Part shown: piece after piece, positions 37,274 to 45,288 of the stretch
How positions within the stretch are numbered: the stretch's first letter is position 1
Layout of the letters: every line of letters starts with the position of its first letter
NCBI GenBank assembly: GCA_030849065.1
Contig: JASAON010001514.1
Coordinates: 1-45,288, forward strand
Direction of reading: 5' to 3'
Source of the DNA: Jaenimonas drosophilae
Taxonomy: Eukaryota; Euglenozoa; Kinetoplastea; Trypanosomatida; Trypanosomatidae
Length of the DNA stretch: 45,288 nt
Made by a program: the position numbers and the translations under genes
The notes under the pieces: model-generated
The model's database searches: none
What the model was told of the DNA's origin: nothing
The model's input: the letters and a program-made list of their open reading frames with translations, nothing else

Positions 37274-39013
37274 TCACGCATCCTCCTCCTCTGCATGCTT
37301 AACGGCATCGTGGAGGGAGCGCGACACAAAGAAGTGGCGGCTGCCATATCTCTGTTGCAGTTTCATCAACGCTTCTTCATCAAAGCAAATGAGCTCATCA
37401 GGCGTGGAGTTGCTGCTGCTCATCGGCTGACGTGTGGGGCGGAGCTGGAGAATCGCCGTGGCCCCACTTCCGTACACCGATACGTTGAGAAGCGCCACGC
37501 CAACATGAGGCATAAGTCGTTGCAACACGTTGCTCAAAGACGTCTGCCCCTCCATCTCTTCCACCTTCGTCTTCTTCTTCTTCGTGGAATCATCATCATC
37601 CTCATCATCAATCTTCGCCGTGAGTAGTGCAGCCTCCGCCAAGGTGGTGATGCGCGTCATGGGCGTGGCCACCTCACGCACCGCCACATAGATTGGCCTG
37701 CACGTTGCACTCATCCCCTTGAGATCAAAGCGTCGGAAGAGGCTCACGTCGAGCAAATCGGCGTAGCTCACGCAGAATGCCACGCCACGCTCAACCTGCG
37801 GCCGATGTTGTGTAGCACAACGACGCAGCCAGTTGGTATCGTGTGGTGATACGTCATTCAGGCATGCCATCTCAACAACATCCTCCACGGTGAGCTGCGC
37901 ATCATCATCCAAATCAATGGCCTCCACGAGTGAGGTTGTGCTCGGTACCTCCTCCTTGTTGTTGTTGGCTCCATCACGTGGACGCTTGGTTGCCGCAGTT
38001 GATGATGTTGCTGTTGTTGTTGTTGGAGCTGCAACGTTGTTGTTGTGCGTTGTTGCAGCGATTGGTTGGCCATCCAATGCCCAGATTGTTTGCCGCGTAC
38101 ACTCAGCGCAGTACTTGGCGCAGCTCCACTTCTCGAGCGGTCCTTCCACGGCTGCACGTGCGCCACAACCGCGGCACACCTCTTCATAGCGCATCGCACC
38201 CGTTGGCATAATCTGCCGCATCGGCCGATGATCATCATGCGCCAGGCGCGACGATGATGATGTTGTTGGCTCACCAGAGGTGATGGCACGCATATCCTCT
38301 GGCTCCGCATTCGGTTGGCGGAGCATCTCCTCAATCGTACGCCCACCCTCGCGCTCCTGCGCAGATAAATCATCTTGCGAATAGCCCATGTTGGTGGCAC
38401 GCCGGTACTCATCCGTTGCGCGCTGCAGGCGTGCCACCTTGTTGGCCACCTCATCATCCGCGTAGCTCCCAATCGCCCCGGCGTTGAGCTGCGACGGATC
38501 AGCCGCGCGATGAAAGCGGAGCTGAAAACGTGATTCCTTGTTGGCCACCTTCTCCACGAGCTCCTCCAAACGTACCCGGTGGACCGCCGTTGGATCCTCA
38601 AAGAAGAGCGCATCCTTCGTGAGGCGCATCACGCGTTGTGTGCCACTTCCCGTGGATGTGTGTGAGAGGTTGCTCTGCTCCGCCACGGCATGCACGACGA
38701 GACGGTCAAAGGCGGTGAGGTTGGGGAGGTCCAACACAAACTTTGTTTTGTCTTCCACAAATGATGTTATAAGTCGGTGATGATGGCGCGCGAACTCAAC
38801 ACGGTTGTCCTTCGCGTTGAGTGGGGCACTCACGGAGCCTCCCGAGGTTGTGATGATACTTGAGTTGTTGTTGTTGTTGTTCTTGTTGTTGGCGCGGTCT
38901 TCGTCCAGGGTGGTGGCGTGAAGGCGGGTGGCATCTTGGCCGGCTGTGCGCGCGCGTACGGCGCGTCGGGCCTTCTCCAGGAGGAGCTCCATCGATTGGC
39001 GGTCCTCCTCCAT
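37274..39013 (-). CDS. R3H-domain protein with a Cys cluster
   Basis: 579 aa from the ATG at 39013 (MEEDRQSMELL). Residues about 88-133 form an R3H domain: VLDLPNLTAFDRLVVHAVAEQ with R104 and H108 of the RxxxH core, followed by LSHTSTGSGTQRVMRL. R3H domains bind single-stranded nucleic acid. A second module near 280-305 has CRGC and CAKYCAEC Cys groups (C280, C283, C298, C302, C305), a possible zinc ribbon. Basic, Asn- and Ser-rich linkers separate them. The rest is not recognised. RNA binding is the likely role; a very clear splice acceptor precedes the start. Confidence 0.82.
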   Translation of the reverse strand: MEEDRQSMELLLEKARRAVRARTAGQDATRLHATTLDEDRANNKNNNNNNSSIITTSGGSVSAPLNAKDNRVEFARHHHRLITSFVEDKTKFVLDLPNLTAFDRLVVHAVAEQSNLSHTSTGSGTQRVMRLTKDALFFEDPTAVHRVRLEELVEKVANKESRFQLRFHRAADPSQLNAGAIGSYADDEVANKVARLQRATDEYRRATNMGYSQDDLSAQEREGGRTIEEMLRQPNAEPEDMRAITSGEPTTSSSSRLAHDDHRPMRQIMPTGAMRYEEVCRGCGARAAVEGPLEKWSCAKYCAECTRQTIWALDGQPIAATTHNNNVAAPTTTTATSSTAATKRPRDGANNNKEEVPSTTSLVEAIDLDDDAQLTVEDVVEMACLNDVSPHDTNWLRRCATQHRPQVERGVAFCVSYADLLDVSLFRRFDLKGMSATCRPIYVAVREVATPMTRITTLAEAALLTAKIDDEDDDDSTKKKKTKVEEMEGQTSLSNVLQRLMPHVGVALLNVSVYGSGATAILQLRPTRQPMSSSNSTPDELICFDEEALMKLQQRYGSRHFFVSRSLHDAVKHAEEEDA

Positions 39014-39053
39014 CACAGCCAAATGACGATGTACTCACGTTGTTGTTGTTTTT

Positions 39054-39112
39054 CTGAAATTATGCATAACAAGTAAGAAAAAAAAAATAGAAGAAGAAGA
39101 AAAGAAGAACAG
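39054..39112 (-). promoter_or_regulatory. Predicted spliced-leader acceptor of the R3H gene
   Basis: A long C/T tract (39112-39071 in the transcript, including a T10 run) is followed by ATTTCAG, AG at 39055-39054, 40 nt before the ATG. The leader then begins with AAAAACAACAACAACG. Confidence 0.75.
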
Positions 39113-39260
39113 GAGTGCAACATCGCATGTACCTCACTACCGCCGCGCACATGTAGGTGGGTCGGGGGCATCATTGTTGTGGTGTTTATCTGTGGCACAC
39201 ATACACACGCACACACATGATAATCGTGTTCCTGTGATTGTGTGTGTAGTTATCGATAGT

Positions 39261-39327
39261 GTTGTGTCTGTGTAGGTGTGTTGTGTCTGTGTAGGTGTGT
39301 TGTGTCTGTGTAGGTATGTTGTGTCCT
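39261..39327. repeat. 19-bp tandem repeat, about 3.5 copies
   Basis: Units beginning GTTGTGTCTGTGTAGGTGT start at 39261, 39280, 39299 and (partial) 39318. It lies in the 3'UTR of the ACAD-like gene. Confidence 0.85.
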
Positions 39328-39371
39328 GTGGAGCAAACAACAACAACAACAACATCATCATCATCATCATC

Positions 39372-41657
39372 TCAGCTTGGCATCCAGTGGGAGGTGTTCG
39401 TCTGGCGTGAGAGCGGTGCCGCCTGCAGCACCTTCAGCTGCACCGCCGTCTGCGGCAGCACATCCGTGAAGACATAATCGCACACCTCCACCTTGGATCT
39501 CCACACCTTCTGCTCCGCATCCAACAACAACGACGATGATGATGATGATGATGATGAAGCAGCGAGCTTTCGTCGCGCCACCTCCGCCATGCGCAGCCAA
39601 TAGAAGCCAAGGCTGAGCTGAGCAGTGAGGAGGACATAATCCTCGCCAAAATCTGCCACCACCTTCGGCTCCGCCATCACCGCCGCGCGCAAACGTGCCG
39701 TGGCCAGCTTCCACTCCTTCTGCAACAACCACAACTGCCTGCCCTGCTCGCCGCTCGCTGACCATGAAATGAGAAGTGCGCGCGTGAGTTGGTTGATGGG
39801 TTGCGCAAAACGTTGAAGCTGAAGCCCGCCATCATTGGTGGCGAGACTCTCCGTGAGGAGATCCTCCGCCACACGAGAGGTATTCAAGGCGCGGTGTGCG
39901 GCGTGGTGATTGAGCACGAGGCGTTCATGTTGCTCTACCTCCATCCTCATCTTCTTCACGCCGTATACTTCATCATCATCATCATCACCACCACCATCCA
40001 TCATCAACGTCTTGCACGCCGTCAACGCATCGCGGCCCCACTTGGTCAAGGCCACATGCGTGATGGGCAGCAACCAACGCCGATCCAGCGCGGCGAGCTG
40101 CCGCATCTCTTCAGACGCCGCGCACATCTCCGCATCCGCCAAACGGTTGAGCTCCACCAGGAGCGCACGGCCACCTTCTGCGTAGGCCTTCATCATCAAC
40201 ACACGTTTGCGTATCACCGGGTGCGCCATCATCACATCATTGCCCCGCAACCCAGCACGTGCGAGGCTGCGATGGCCGTCATGGATGCTCTCCTCCCCAC
40301 ACACATGCCGCTGGCAGTGCGCGAAGGCTGCTTGATAGGCCACCTCCGCACAAGCTTGTGCGTCCTCCACATCTTCCATCATCGCATCCTTCGTGAGTTG
40401 GCGGAGGAGGTCCATCGTGGCCTCACCAGGACGGCTGACGAGATGTGCAGCACATCGGCGTAGCTCCACCACACGCGCATCATGATTCACGTGCAGTGTT
40501 GAGGTCTGCGGGCCATCGTGGAGGTCTGTGGCGCCGCAACCCGCCATGCGCTGCACATCCTCCGTGGAGAGATGTGTTGAGATGGCAAAGAGGCCCCACT
40601 CCTCTGTACGGCCAACATGCTTGGCCAAGACCAACAACACACGGGGCGTGGCGAGCTCATCACCACACGCCGTGAGGAGGGAAGACGGCCAACGTACGGT
40701 GCCAGAGAGGTAGAACACCTCCAGTGGTGTGTGCGTTGGTGGTGTTGGAGTTGTTGCGGTACCATCTTCCTTGGTGGATGCGGCTGATGAAGATGATGAT
40801 GATGATGATGGTGATGATGAGCTAGTCTTGTTCTTCTCGGATGATGCTCCGCCGCATCCGCCTGTGGCGTTGCAAGCCTCCCAAAAAAGGGCCTCGCCAG
40901 CACCCGCATTTTCCTTTGAACGTGCCGTTGCAGCATCCGCAGCCGTGGATGTTGATGATGATGATGATGATGATGATGATGCTGGTGTAGCCTCAACGGA
41001 GCAGCCCAGACGTCCTTCGCCACCTTCTTCTGCCGCAATGGCGGCACGAACGCACTCACCAATGCACGCAACACCGAGCGTGGAGCCGTCATGAAGGCCG
41101 GGAAGCAGAGCTGATTGTAGCTCCGGTGATGTTTTCCTGAGCGCGCGTATCACACATCGCGATGATCGAGCCCATGCACGTAGTGAGGCAGCCGATGTGG
41201 TTGATGATGATGATGAAGATGATGCAAACTCACGCGCGGCGTATTGCAACGACGGCAGCTCCCACGGCCACGAAGACGTACTCCCCGCTGATGATAGGTA
41301 CGTGGATGATGGGTCTTGTGCCTTGGGAAGCATGGCTCGATAGGCGTCTTGTGGCGTTGGCGTGTGCTCCGACAACGCACCACCATCACCCTTCGCCATC
41401 AACGCATTGAGAACCGAGCTCCACATCTTCTCATCTCCATCCGCAGACGTTGATGATGACGATGATGATGATGCCGTCTTTGTGGGAATGGGTGGGAGGA
41501 GGTTGCGATAGTGGCCACCTTCTTCTCCATCCATCTTCATCATGTCTCGCATCACGAAGGTGAGATCAGCTCGACGAGGAACGTGAATAAACCGATGTTG
41601 TGATGATGTACGCAACGGCATCCACGTCAAGGCCGATCCAAAGTGCCGCCGAATCAT
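39372..41657 (-). CDS. Divergent acyl-CoA dehydrogenase-like protein (DmdC/ACAD type), probable pseudoenzyme
   Basis: 761 aa from the ATG at 41657 (MIRRHFGSALTW), a mitochondrial presequence; the frame continues 6 codons upstream to a TTG. The order of ACAD segments is recognisable, closest to the ~600-aa DmdC-like branch: RADLTFVMRDMM at the start, TSPELQSALLPGLHDGS for the middle-domain entry, VFYLSGTVRWPSSLLTACGDE and VLLVLAKHVGRTEEWGLFAI, then HPVIRKRVLMMKAYAEGGRALLVE, and near 660-695 FGEDYVLLTAQLSLGFYWLRMAEVA like the DmdC C-terminal domain. The GHGY and YEGTNGIQ segments that carry the catalytic Glu and bind FAD are replaced by an Asp run and unrelated residues. Ser-rich insertions (about 60-70, 145-155, 225-235, 278-290) also break the fold. 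Family placement is inference from pattern, not a search. Confidence 0.62.
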   Translation of the reverse strand: MIRRHFGSALTWMPLRTSSQHRFIHVPRRADLTFVMRDMMKMDGEEGGHYRNLLPPIPTKTASSSSSSSTSADGDEKMWSSVLNALMAKGDGGALSEHTPTPQDAYRAMLPKAQDPSSTYLSSAGSTSSWPWELPSLQYAAREFASSSSSSSTTSAASLRAWARSSRCVIRALRKTSPELQSALLPGLHDGSTLGVACIGECVRAAIAAEEGGEGRLGCSVEATPASSSSSSSSSTSTAADAATARSKENAGAGEALFWEACNATGGCGGASSEKNKTSSSSPSSSSSSSSAASTKEDGTATTPTPPTHTPLEVFYLSGTVRWPSSLLTACGDELATPRVLLVLAKHVGRTEEWGLFAISTHLSTEDVQRMAGCGATDLHDGPQTSTLHVNHDARVVELRRCAAHLVSRPGEATMDLLRQLTKDAMMEDVEDAQACAEVAYQAAFAHCQRHVCGEESIHDGHRSLARAGLRGNDVMMAHPVIRKRVLMMKAYAEGGRALLVELNRLADAEMCAASEEMRQLAALDRRWLLPITHVALTKWGRDALTACKTLMMDGGGDDDDDEVYGVKKMRMEVEQHERLVLNHHAAHRALNTSRVAEDLLTESLATNDGGLQLQRFAQPINQLTRALLISWSASGEQGRQLWLLQKEWKLATARLRAAVMAEPKVVADFGEDYVLLTAQLSLGFYWLRMAEVARRKLAASSSSSSSSSLLLDAEQKVWRSKVEVCDYVFTDVLPQTAVQLKVLQAAPLSRQTNTSHWMPS

Positions 41658-42705
41658 CCTCTGAGTCAGTTGCAAGTGTATGTGTATGTGTGTGCGTGTG
41701 TGAGAGAGTTGTAGTTTGGCACCTATGTGATTGTATGTGTTGTTGTTGTTGTTGTTGTTGTTGTTGTACGATGAGGTGTTCGAGGAAGGGGTGGCATCAC
41801 GGTTAGCGGTGTTGGTGGTGATGGAGAAGTGAAGATCGGATCAACATGGATTCACAACGACGACGTTGAGAAGAGAAGAAAAAAACGAACTTGGTTTCTC
41901 TCTTACACACAAACACGCACACATAATCATCATCATCACCATCATCGATGTTGTTGTTGCTGCACCAGCAGTGTGATGGATGTGCCTGCCACGCCTCACT
42001 TCTCTCTCTCTCTCTCTTTCTCCTCGTTCTCCCTCACCACCTCCCCCACACACATACACGCAACCACATCACCATCGCCAATTCATCATGTGCTCATCCA
42101 TCCTCATCACATAATATAAAAGTTGGTCAGATGGAGCGGCCATAATGATGATGAAGCATGTTTGTTGCGTACGAATATGTTGTTGGCAGGTGGCGGGCTA
42201 GAGTGCAGGAAGAGAAGATGGAAGTGGGCGAAGCTCAAGAACAATATCGCACACGGTGTGCTCTCTCTCTCTCTCTTGTGAGTGTGTGTGTGTGTGTGTT
42301 CCTATGTAGTATGTGCGTGTCTGTGTGTTGTTGTTGTTGTTGGGTGTAGTTAGGTCTTGAAAAAAAAAAAACGAAGGCAGCTTGGCGTTTATCGTCGTCA
42401 TTTACGGCTGGGCGGCGCCATGCGTGCTCATCCACGCGCGCATATGGAGCGGAGCGGTATGGGGTGAGGGGAGGGAGAGTGAGCCAAGAATGAATGTAAG
42501 GGCGTGGCACATAAAGTTGGTGTGTGCGTACATGATGATCACTACGCATCATCATCATCATGTTGTTGTTTGCCGGCGCCCCCACCCCCAAGCTGTCTTG
42601 GCTTCCTCTCCCACTTCTACGTCTTACTAAGTGTGAGGGAGGGAGGGAGAGAGAGGAGCACTAGGACCTCTCTCTCTGACACGTACACGTACGCACCTCC
42701 CCCTC
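41658..42705. other. 1.05-kb intergenic region, ACAD-like to eIF4E
   Basis: No gene supported. It contains a GTT run at 41739-41766 (CAA upstream of the ACAD-like start), TC repeats at 42000-42020 and 42256-42274, GT at 42283-42300, GTT at 42327-42341, an A-run at 42361-42371 and GA-rich sequence at 42637-42658. Short frames are Cys/His/Ser repeats. Confidence 0.65.
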
Positions 42706-43704
42706 CTAATAAATCTGGCCAGTGATCTTTGGCTGCATGAAGCGTGAGGCCAGACTGTTGGAGCTGGCGTGCTTCTGCCTGTGGTGGAAGTACTCGAGCT
42801 TCTGCAGTGGCTTGGCACCCATCACCTTGGTGAGTTCCGCGCGGATGCTCGCGCAGAAGGTCTTTAGCCTACTCACGTCAGAGTGTGCCGTCCAAAGCTG
42901 CAACACAACGGGCTTGTTTGGCCGCACCTTGAGCATCACTCCATTCAGTGTTGAGCTGCACTCGGAGAAGCTCTCGCCAACACAGCCAATGAGGGTGGCC
43001 ATGAAGGCGTCATCCAGAATCTGTTTATCACTGAGCCCGGGACGATCCCGATCGTAGATGATGATGCTGATGGTGCCACCCTTCTTGTTGCGTGGGTGCT
43101 CCCACTCAGGCTTCACATCCTTGCGAAAGAAGCTGTACGTGTAGGGAGATGCACAGGCGGACGGGGGTGTGGCGTAGCGCCACAACCGCCAGAACGTGGC
43201 AACATCATTCACGGTGGCGATGAAAACGGGATCGAAGCCCATCGCCGGCGCACCACTGCCCGGCGGGCTCGACGGTTGGCCGCCACCACCGCCGCCACCT
43301 CCTCCCGCAGAGATGCCGCCGCCACCACCGCCGCCCGCAGAGGTGCCGCCACCCGCGGCGTTGTTCGCGCTGCTGTGATCATCGGCGTAGAGCTCCCACG
43401 CGGATTTGAAGGGCATCCGATCGCTCGGGGCCGTGGCGCTGGTGCAGTGGCAGCCAAACAGCTTTGGCAGCTGGCTCGATGACCAGTCAAGGGCCGTGGC
43501 GGGAGGTACCAACGATACAGGATCTACAACAGCAGCAGCAGCATCCTCGGCGGCGTTGTTGTTGCTGTTTTCAGATTGAAGGCCATCAGCGTTGGGGTCC
43601 ACGCGCTTTGGCACGAAGGGCTCGGCGGCGGCGCGCAGTTGGCGGCCCGCCCCGACAGGTGCGGGAGCAGCACCGGGAACAAAGGCTTCTGCAGCAGGAT
43701 TCAT
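42706..43704 (-). CDS. eIF4E-family cap-binding protein with two N-terminal PAM2-like motifs
   Basis: 332 aa. The eIF4E fold is clear from about residue 100: FKSAWELYADD, TFWRLWRY (W172), a PEWEHPRNKKGG block (W201, E202; the human Trp102/Glu103 site), GESFSECSSTLNGVMLKVRPNKPVVLQLWT (W271, human Trp166) and Gly/Leu-rich end. The N-terminus has MNPAAEAFVPG at 1-11 and LRAAAEPFVPKR at 23-34, both matching the PAM2 pattern NxxAxxFxP (the second with Arg for Asn), which binds the MLLE domain of PABP. Residues about 112-152 are a Gly-rich insertion, and no Trp lies between 104 and 171, so the equivalent of cap-stacking Trp56 is not evident. Trypanosomatid EIF4E3/EIF4E4 have N-terminal extensions, and I recall EIF4E4 using such boxes to bind PABP1; this is probably that lineage. 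Confidence 0.85.
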   Translation of the reverse strand: MNPAAEAFVPGAAPAPVGAGRQLRAAAEPFVPKRVDPNADGLQSENSNNNAAEDAAAAVVDPVSLVPPATALDWSSSQLPKLFGCHCTSATAPSDRMPFKSAWELYADDHSSANNAAGGGTSAGGGGGGGISAGGGGGGGGGQPSSPPGSGAPAMGFDPVFIATVNDVATFWRLWRYATPPSACASPYTYSFFRKDVKPEWEHPRNKKGGTISIIIYDRDRPGLSDKQILDDAFMATLIGCVGESFSECSSTLNGVMLKVRPNKPVVLQLWTAHSDVSRLKTFCASIRAELTKVMGAKPLQKLEYFHHRQKHASSNSLASRFMQPKITGQIY

Positions 43705-44462
43705 GCTTGTACGTGTGCGTTTGTGTGTGTGTTGTGTGTGTGTATGTATATAGATGGTAGCAGCCGTGTTGGTTCTCCAGATCCTTGTGGTAGTTCCTTC
43801 AATAACGTACTCAGGATGAGATCGTTGTACGGAACAGATGGATCTAAACTAATAACAACACAACAACAACAACAACCAAATAGCAGCAACGGCCTAGCTT
43901 CTTGTGTTGCTGGACGTGAATGCTATGTGCGTGGTGATGCGTTTTGCCTTGTGTTGTAGAAGCACAAGATGGCTAAGAAGACAAGCGGATTTTTTTTTGT
44001 GTGTGTGCGGTTCAGAAGTGCGGATGTGGCACTGTATCTCTCTGCTTCTATTGTGAAGGAAGGATCTCGCCAACAAAGTGGGGATGAGCGACGATCAGGT
44101 CCGCCACGCGTCAAAAAAAAAAAAACTTGTTGGCGTACGTTCAACACAACAACAAACAACAACAGAAGAAAAACAAAAAAAAACAAAAAAAAAAAATAGG
44201 TACGTGCATGTACTCACAAGAACAGCCAACACAGACTGCAACATCAGCAGCAGAGTACCTCTCCGCTTCGCAGGGGCCTATCCACGTTGTATGTGTGCCA
44301 CTGAATGAGCGCCACTTTATGATTAATCGTGTTGAAGCAAATGTTTGTTATTAAGATCATCATCATGGACGTGAATGTTGTGTCATGCAGCACACAAATC
44401 ATGTTAGCAGCAACGGCAATAGTGATACACGCACCACCACCACCACCACCACGCACTACTAC
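43705..44462. other. 758-nt intergenic region, eIF4E to right-edge gene
   Basis: No gene supported. GT runs at 43720-43742 (CA in the eIF4E leader), AAC at 43856-43877, several A-runs at 43989-43998 (as T), 44114-44125 and 44168-44197, and a GGT/ACC tract at 44432-44459 just beyond the presumed stop of the right-edge gene. Confidence 0.6.
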
Positions 44463-45288
44463 NTACAAATCCATCTGCACACCATCAATGATGATGGGAG
44501 CATCTCGCGGGCGGTACACCTGCCGAAAGATGCGCTGAAAGCGTCTCACATCTCCATCCACACGTTCAGAAAATTCTGCGGGCTCAAGACGTTCTGCCTC
44601 CAAATCCTCCAACAACGGCACCATCGTTGCCACAAAACGCTCGGAAAGAGGGCGAATGGCCTCGTCGAGCTCCTCCGACCGGCAACACTCAACAAGACGC
44701 TGCACAATGGCAATCATAATGGCATGATCCAGTTCTTCATCCTCCTCGTCCTCCTCATCCTCATCATCCCAATCATCATCATCATCATTCATGGCAAGAT
44801 CATCGCTGACACCAACCTCCTGCTCCTCCTGCTCATGGGGAGCACCATCATCATGATCATCAGCATCATCAGCTTCACCACCCATAAAATCGGCATCGGT
44901 CAAGCCAATGAGTGCGGCGGCCTCATCGTTGCTCATCTCTTCACGTGGCCGTTTTGCCACTGTTGGCCGGCGTGCCAATCCGTCCGTGAGAGGATTTTCA
45001 GAAAGTGCCACGCGCATTGTTCGTGGAGCACTTGACGTCTTCACAGGCGGAGGTGGTGGAAGACCAGCCACATCCACCAAAAAGGGCAGCGCATCATCAT
45101 CAATAATGTTGTTGTTGTTGGTCGCATCGCTATCGTCGTACATCATCGAGGTTGGTGCAACAGCGGCGGCTGCCTCTGCTTGCATCGCGGCGAGCTCATC
45201 GGGGTGCGCTTCGATCACCTCCGCCGCCACAACAGCCGTTGTTGATGATGTTGTTGTTGTTGTTGGTGAGCCCTCCTCCTCCTCATCA
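44463..45288 (-). CDS. Acidic protein, 5' end cut by window edge; stop codon contains the ambiguous base
   Basis: The frame enters from the right edge without a start (an internal GTG at 45230 is not a start). The visible 274 residues begin with Glu, Thr and Ala runs, then low-complexity acidic sequence (Asp/Glu runs) with a basic KRPRE patch, and end in an ordered helical part: HAIMIAIVQRLVECC, LSERFVATMVPLLEDLEAERLEPAEFSERV, RRFQRIFRQVY, then PIIIDGVQMDL. The next codon is TAN at 44465-44463; if N is A or G it is the stop, which is likely because the following sequence is a GGT repeat and microsatellite. The helical part faintly recalls TAFH/NHR1 domains, but I do not claim this. Function unknown. 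Confidence 0.72.

Larger units (their letters stand above)
39014..39371. other. Intergenic region, R3H to ACAD-like gene
   Basis: 358 nt without a gene: R3H splice acceptor, a 19-bp tandem repeat at 39261-39327, and AAC/ATC repeats at 39338-39371 just after the ACAD-like stop. Confidence 0.65.

Noticed and set aside
42160..42349. Short plus-strand frame ending in Cys/Val run
   Set aside because: Driven by CT and GT repeats, on the wrong strand and without homology signals.
1..45288. tRNA, rRNA, snoRNA arrays or CRISPR
   Set aside because: I scanned the spacers for tRNA box motifs and spaced repeats and saw none; repeats are microsatellites. A covariance-model scan would be more sensitive.

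Overview
This window looks like nuclear DNA of a kinetoplastid protist, most likely a free-living bodonid (Bodo saltans-like) rather than a trypanosomatid. The evidence is histone H4 of the kinetoplastid type, a start-to-end run of intronless genes all on one strand, and several genes preceded by a polypyrimidine tract and then a first AG 25-60 nt before the ATG, the usual layout of a spliced-leader acceptor. The far-left gene encodes an EGF/laminin-like Cys-rich membrane protein of a kind I associate with bodonid surface proteins. Species is not proven.

All 18 supported genes lie on the minus strand, so the window reads as part of one directional (polycistronic) cluster transcribed from right to left. 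In transcription order: an acidic protein cut by the right edge (its stop codon contains the single N of the window); an eIF4E with N-terminal PAM2-like motifs; a degenerate mitochondrial acyl-CoA dehydrogenase-like protein; an R3H/Cys-cluster protein; a mitochondrial-type PIF1 helicase; a HEAT-like protein; two identical RPS17 genes; a 150-aa unknown; SF3B1; an LRR-IQ protein; an ADP-ribosylglycohydrolase-like protein with a broken metal site; two histone H4 genes; a 1609-aa multi-IQ protein; coatomer gamma; a 245-aa unknown with an NLS and a D-box-like motif; MoaC with a long disordered tail; MsrB; a PP4/PP6-type phosphatase; COX15; and a membrane protein cut by the left edge.

Most genes are housekeeping and functionally unrelated, as expected for kinetoplastid clusters. 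Themes are mRNA processing and translation (SF3B1, RPS17 x2, eIF4E), mitochondrion (COX15, MoaC, ACAD-like, PIF1), cytoskeleton/flagellum candidates (IQ and LRR-IQ proteins), and chromatin (H4 x2).

Intergenic DNA is dominated by microsatellites: GT, GTT and GAT on the plus strand, so CA, CAA and ATC in the transcripts. CAA tracts often sit just upstream of start codons. I found no tRNA, rRNA, CRISPR or transposon. I see no new multi-gene system. The best leads are the eIF4E-PAM2 architecture, two apparent pseudoenzymes, the CAA-rich leaders, and the shared 3'UTR elements of the duplicated H4 and RPS17 genes.
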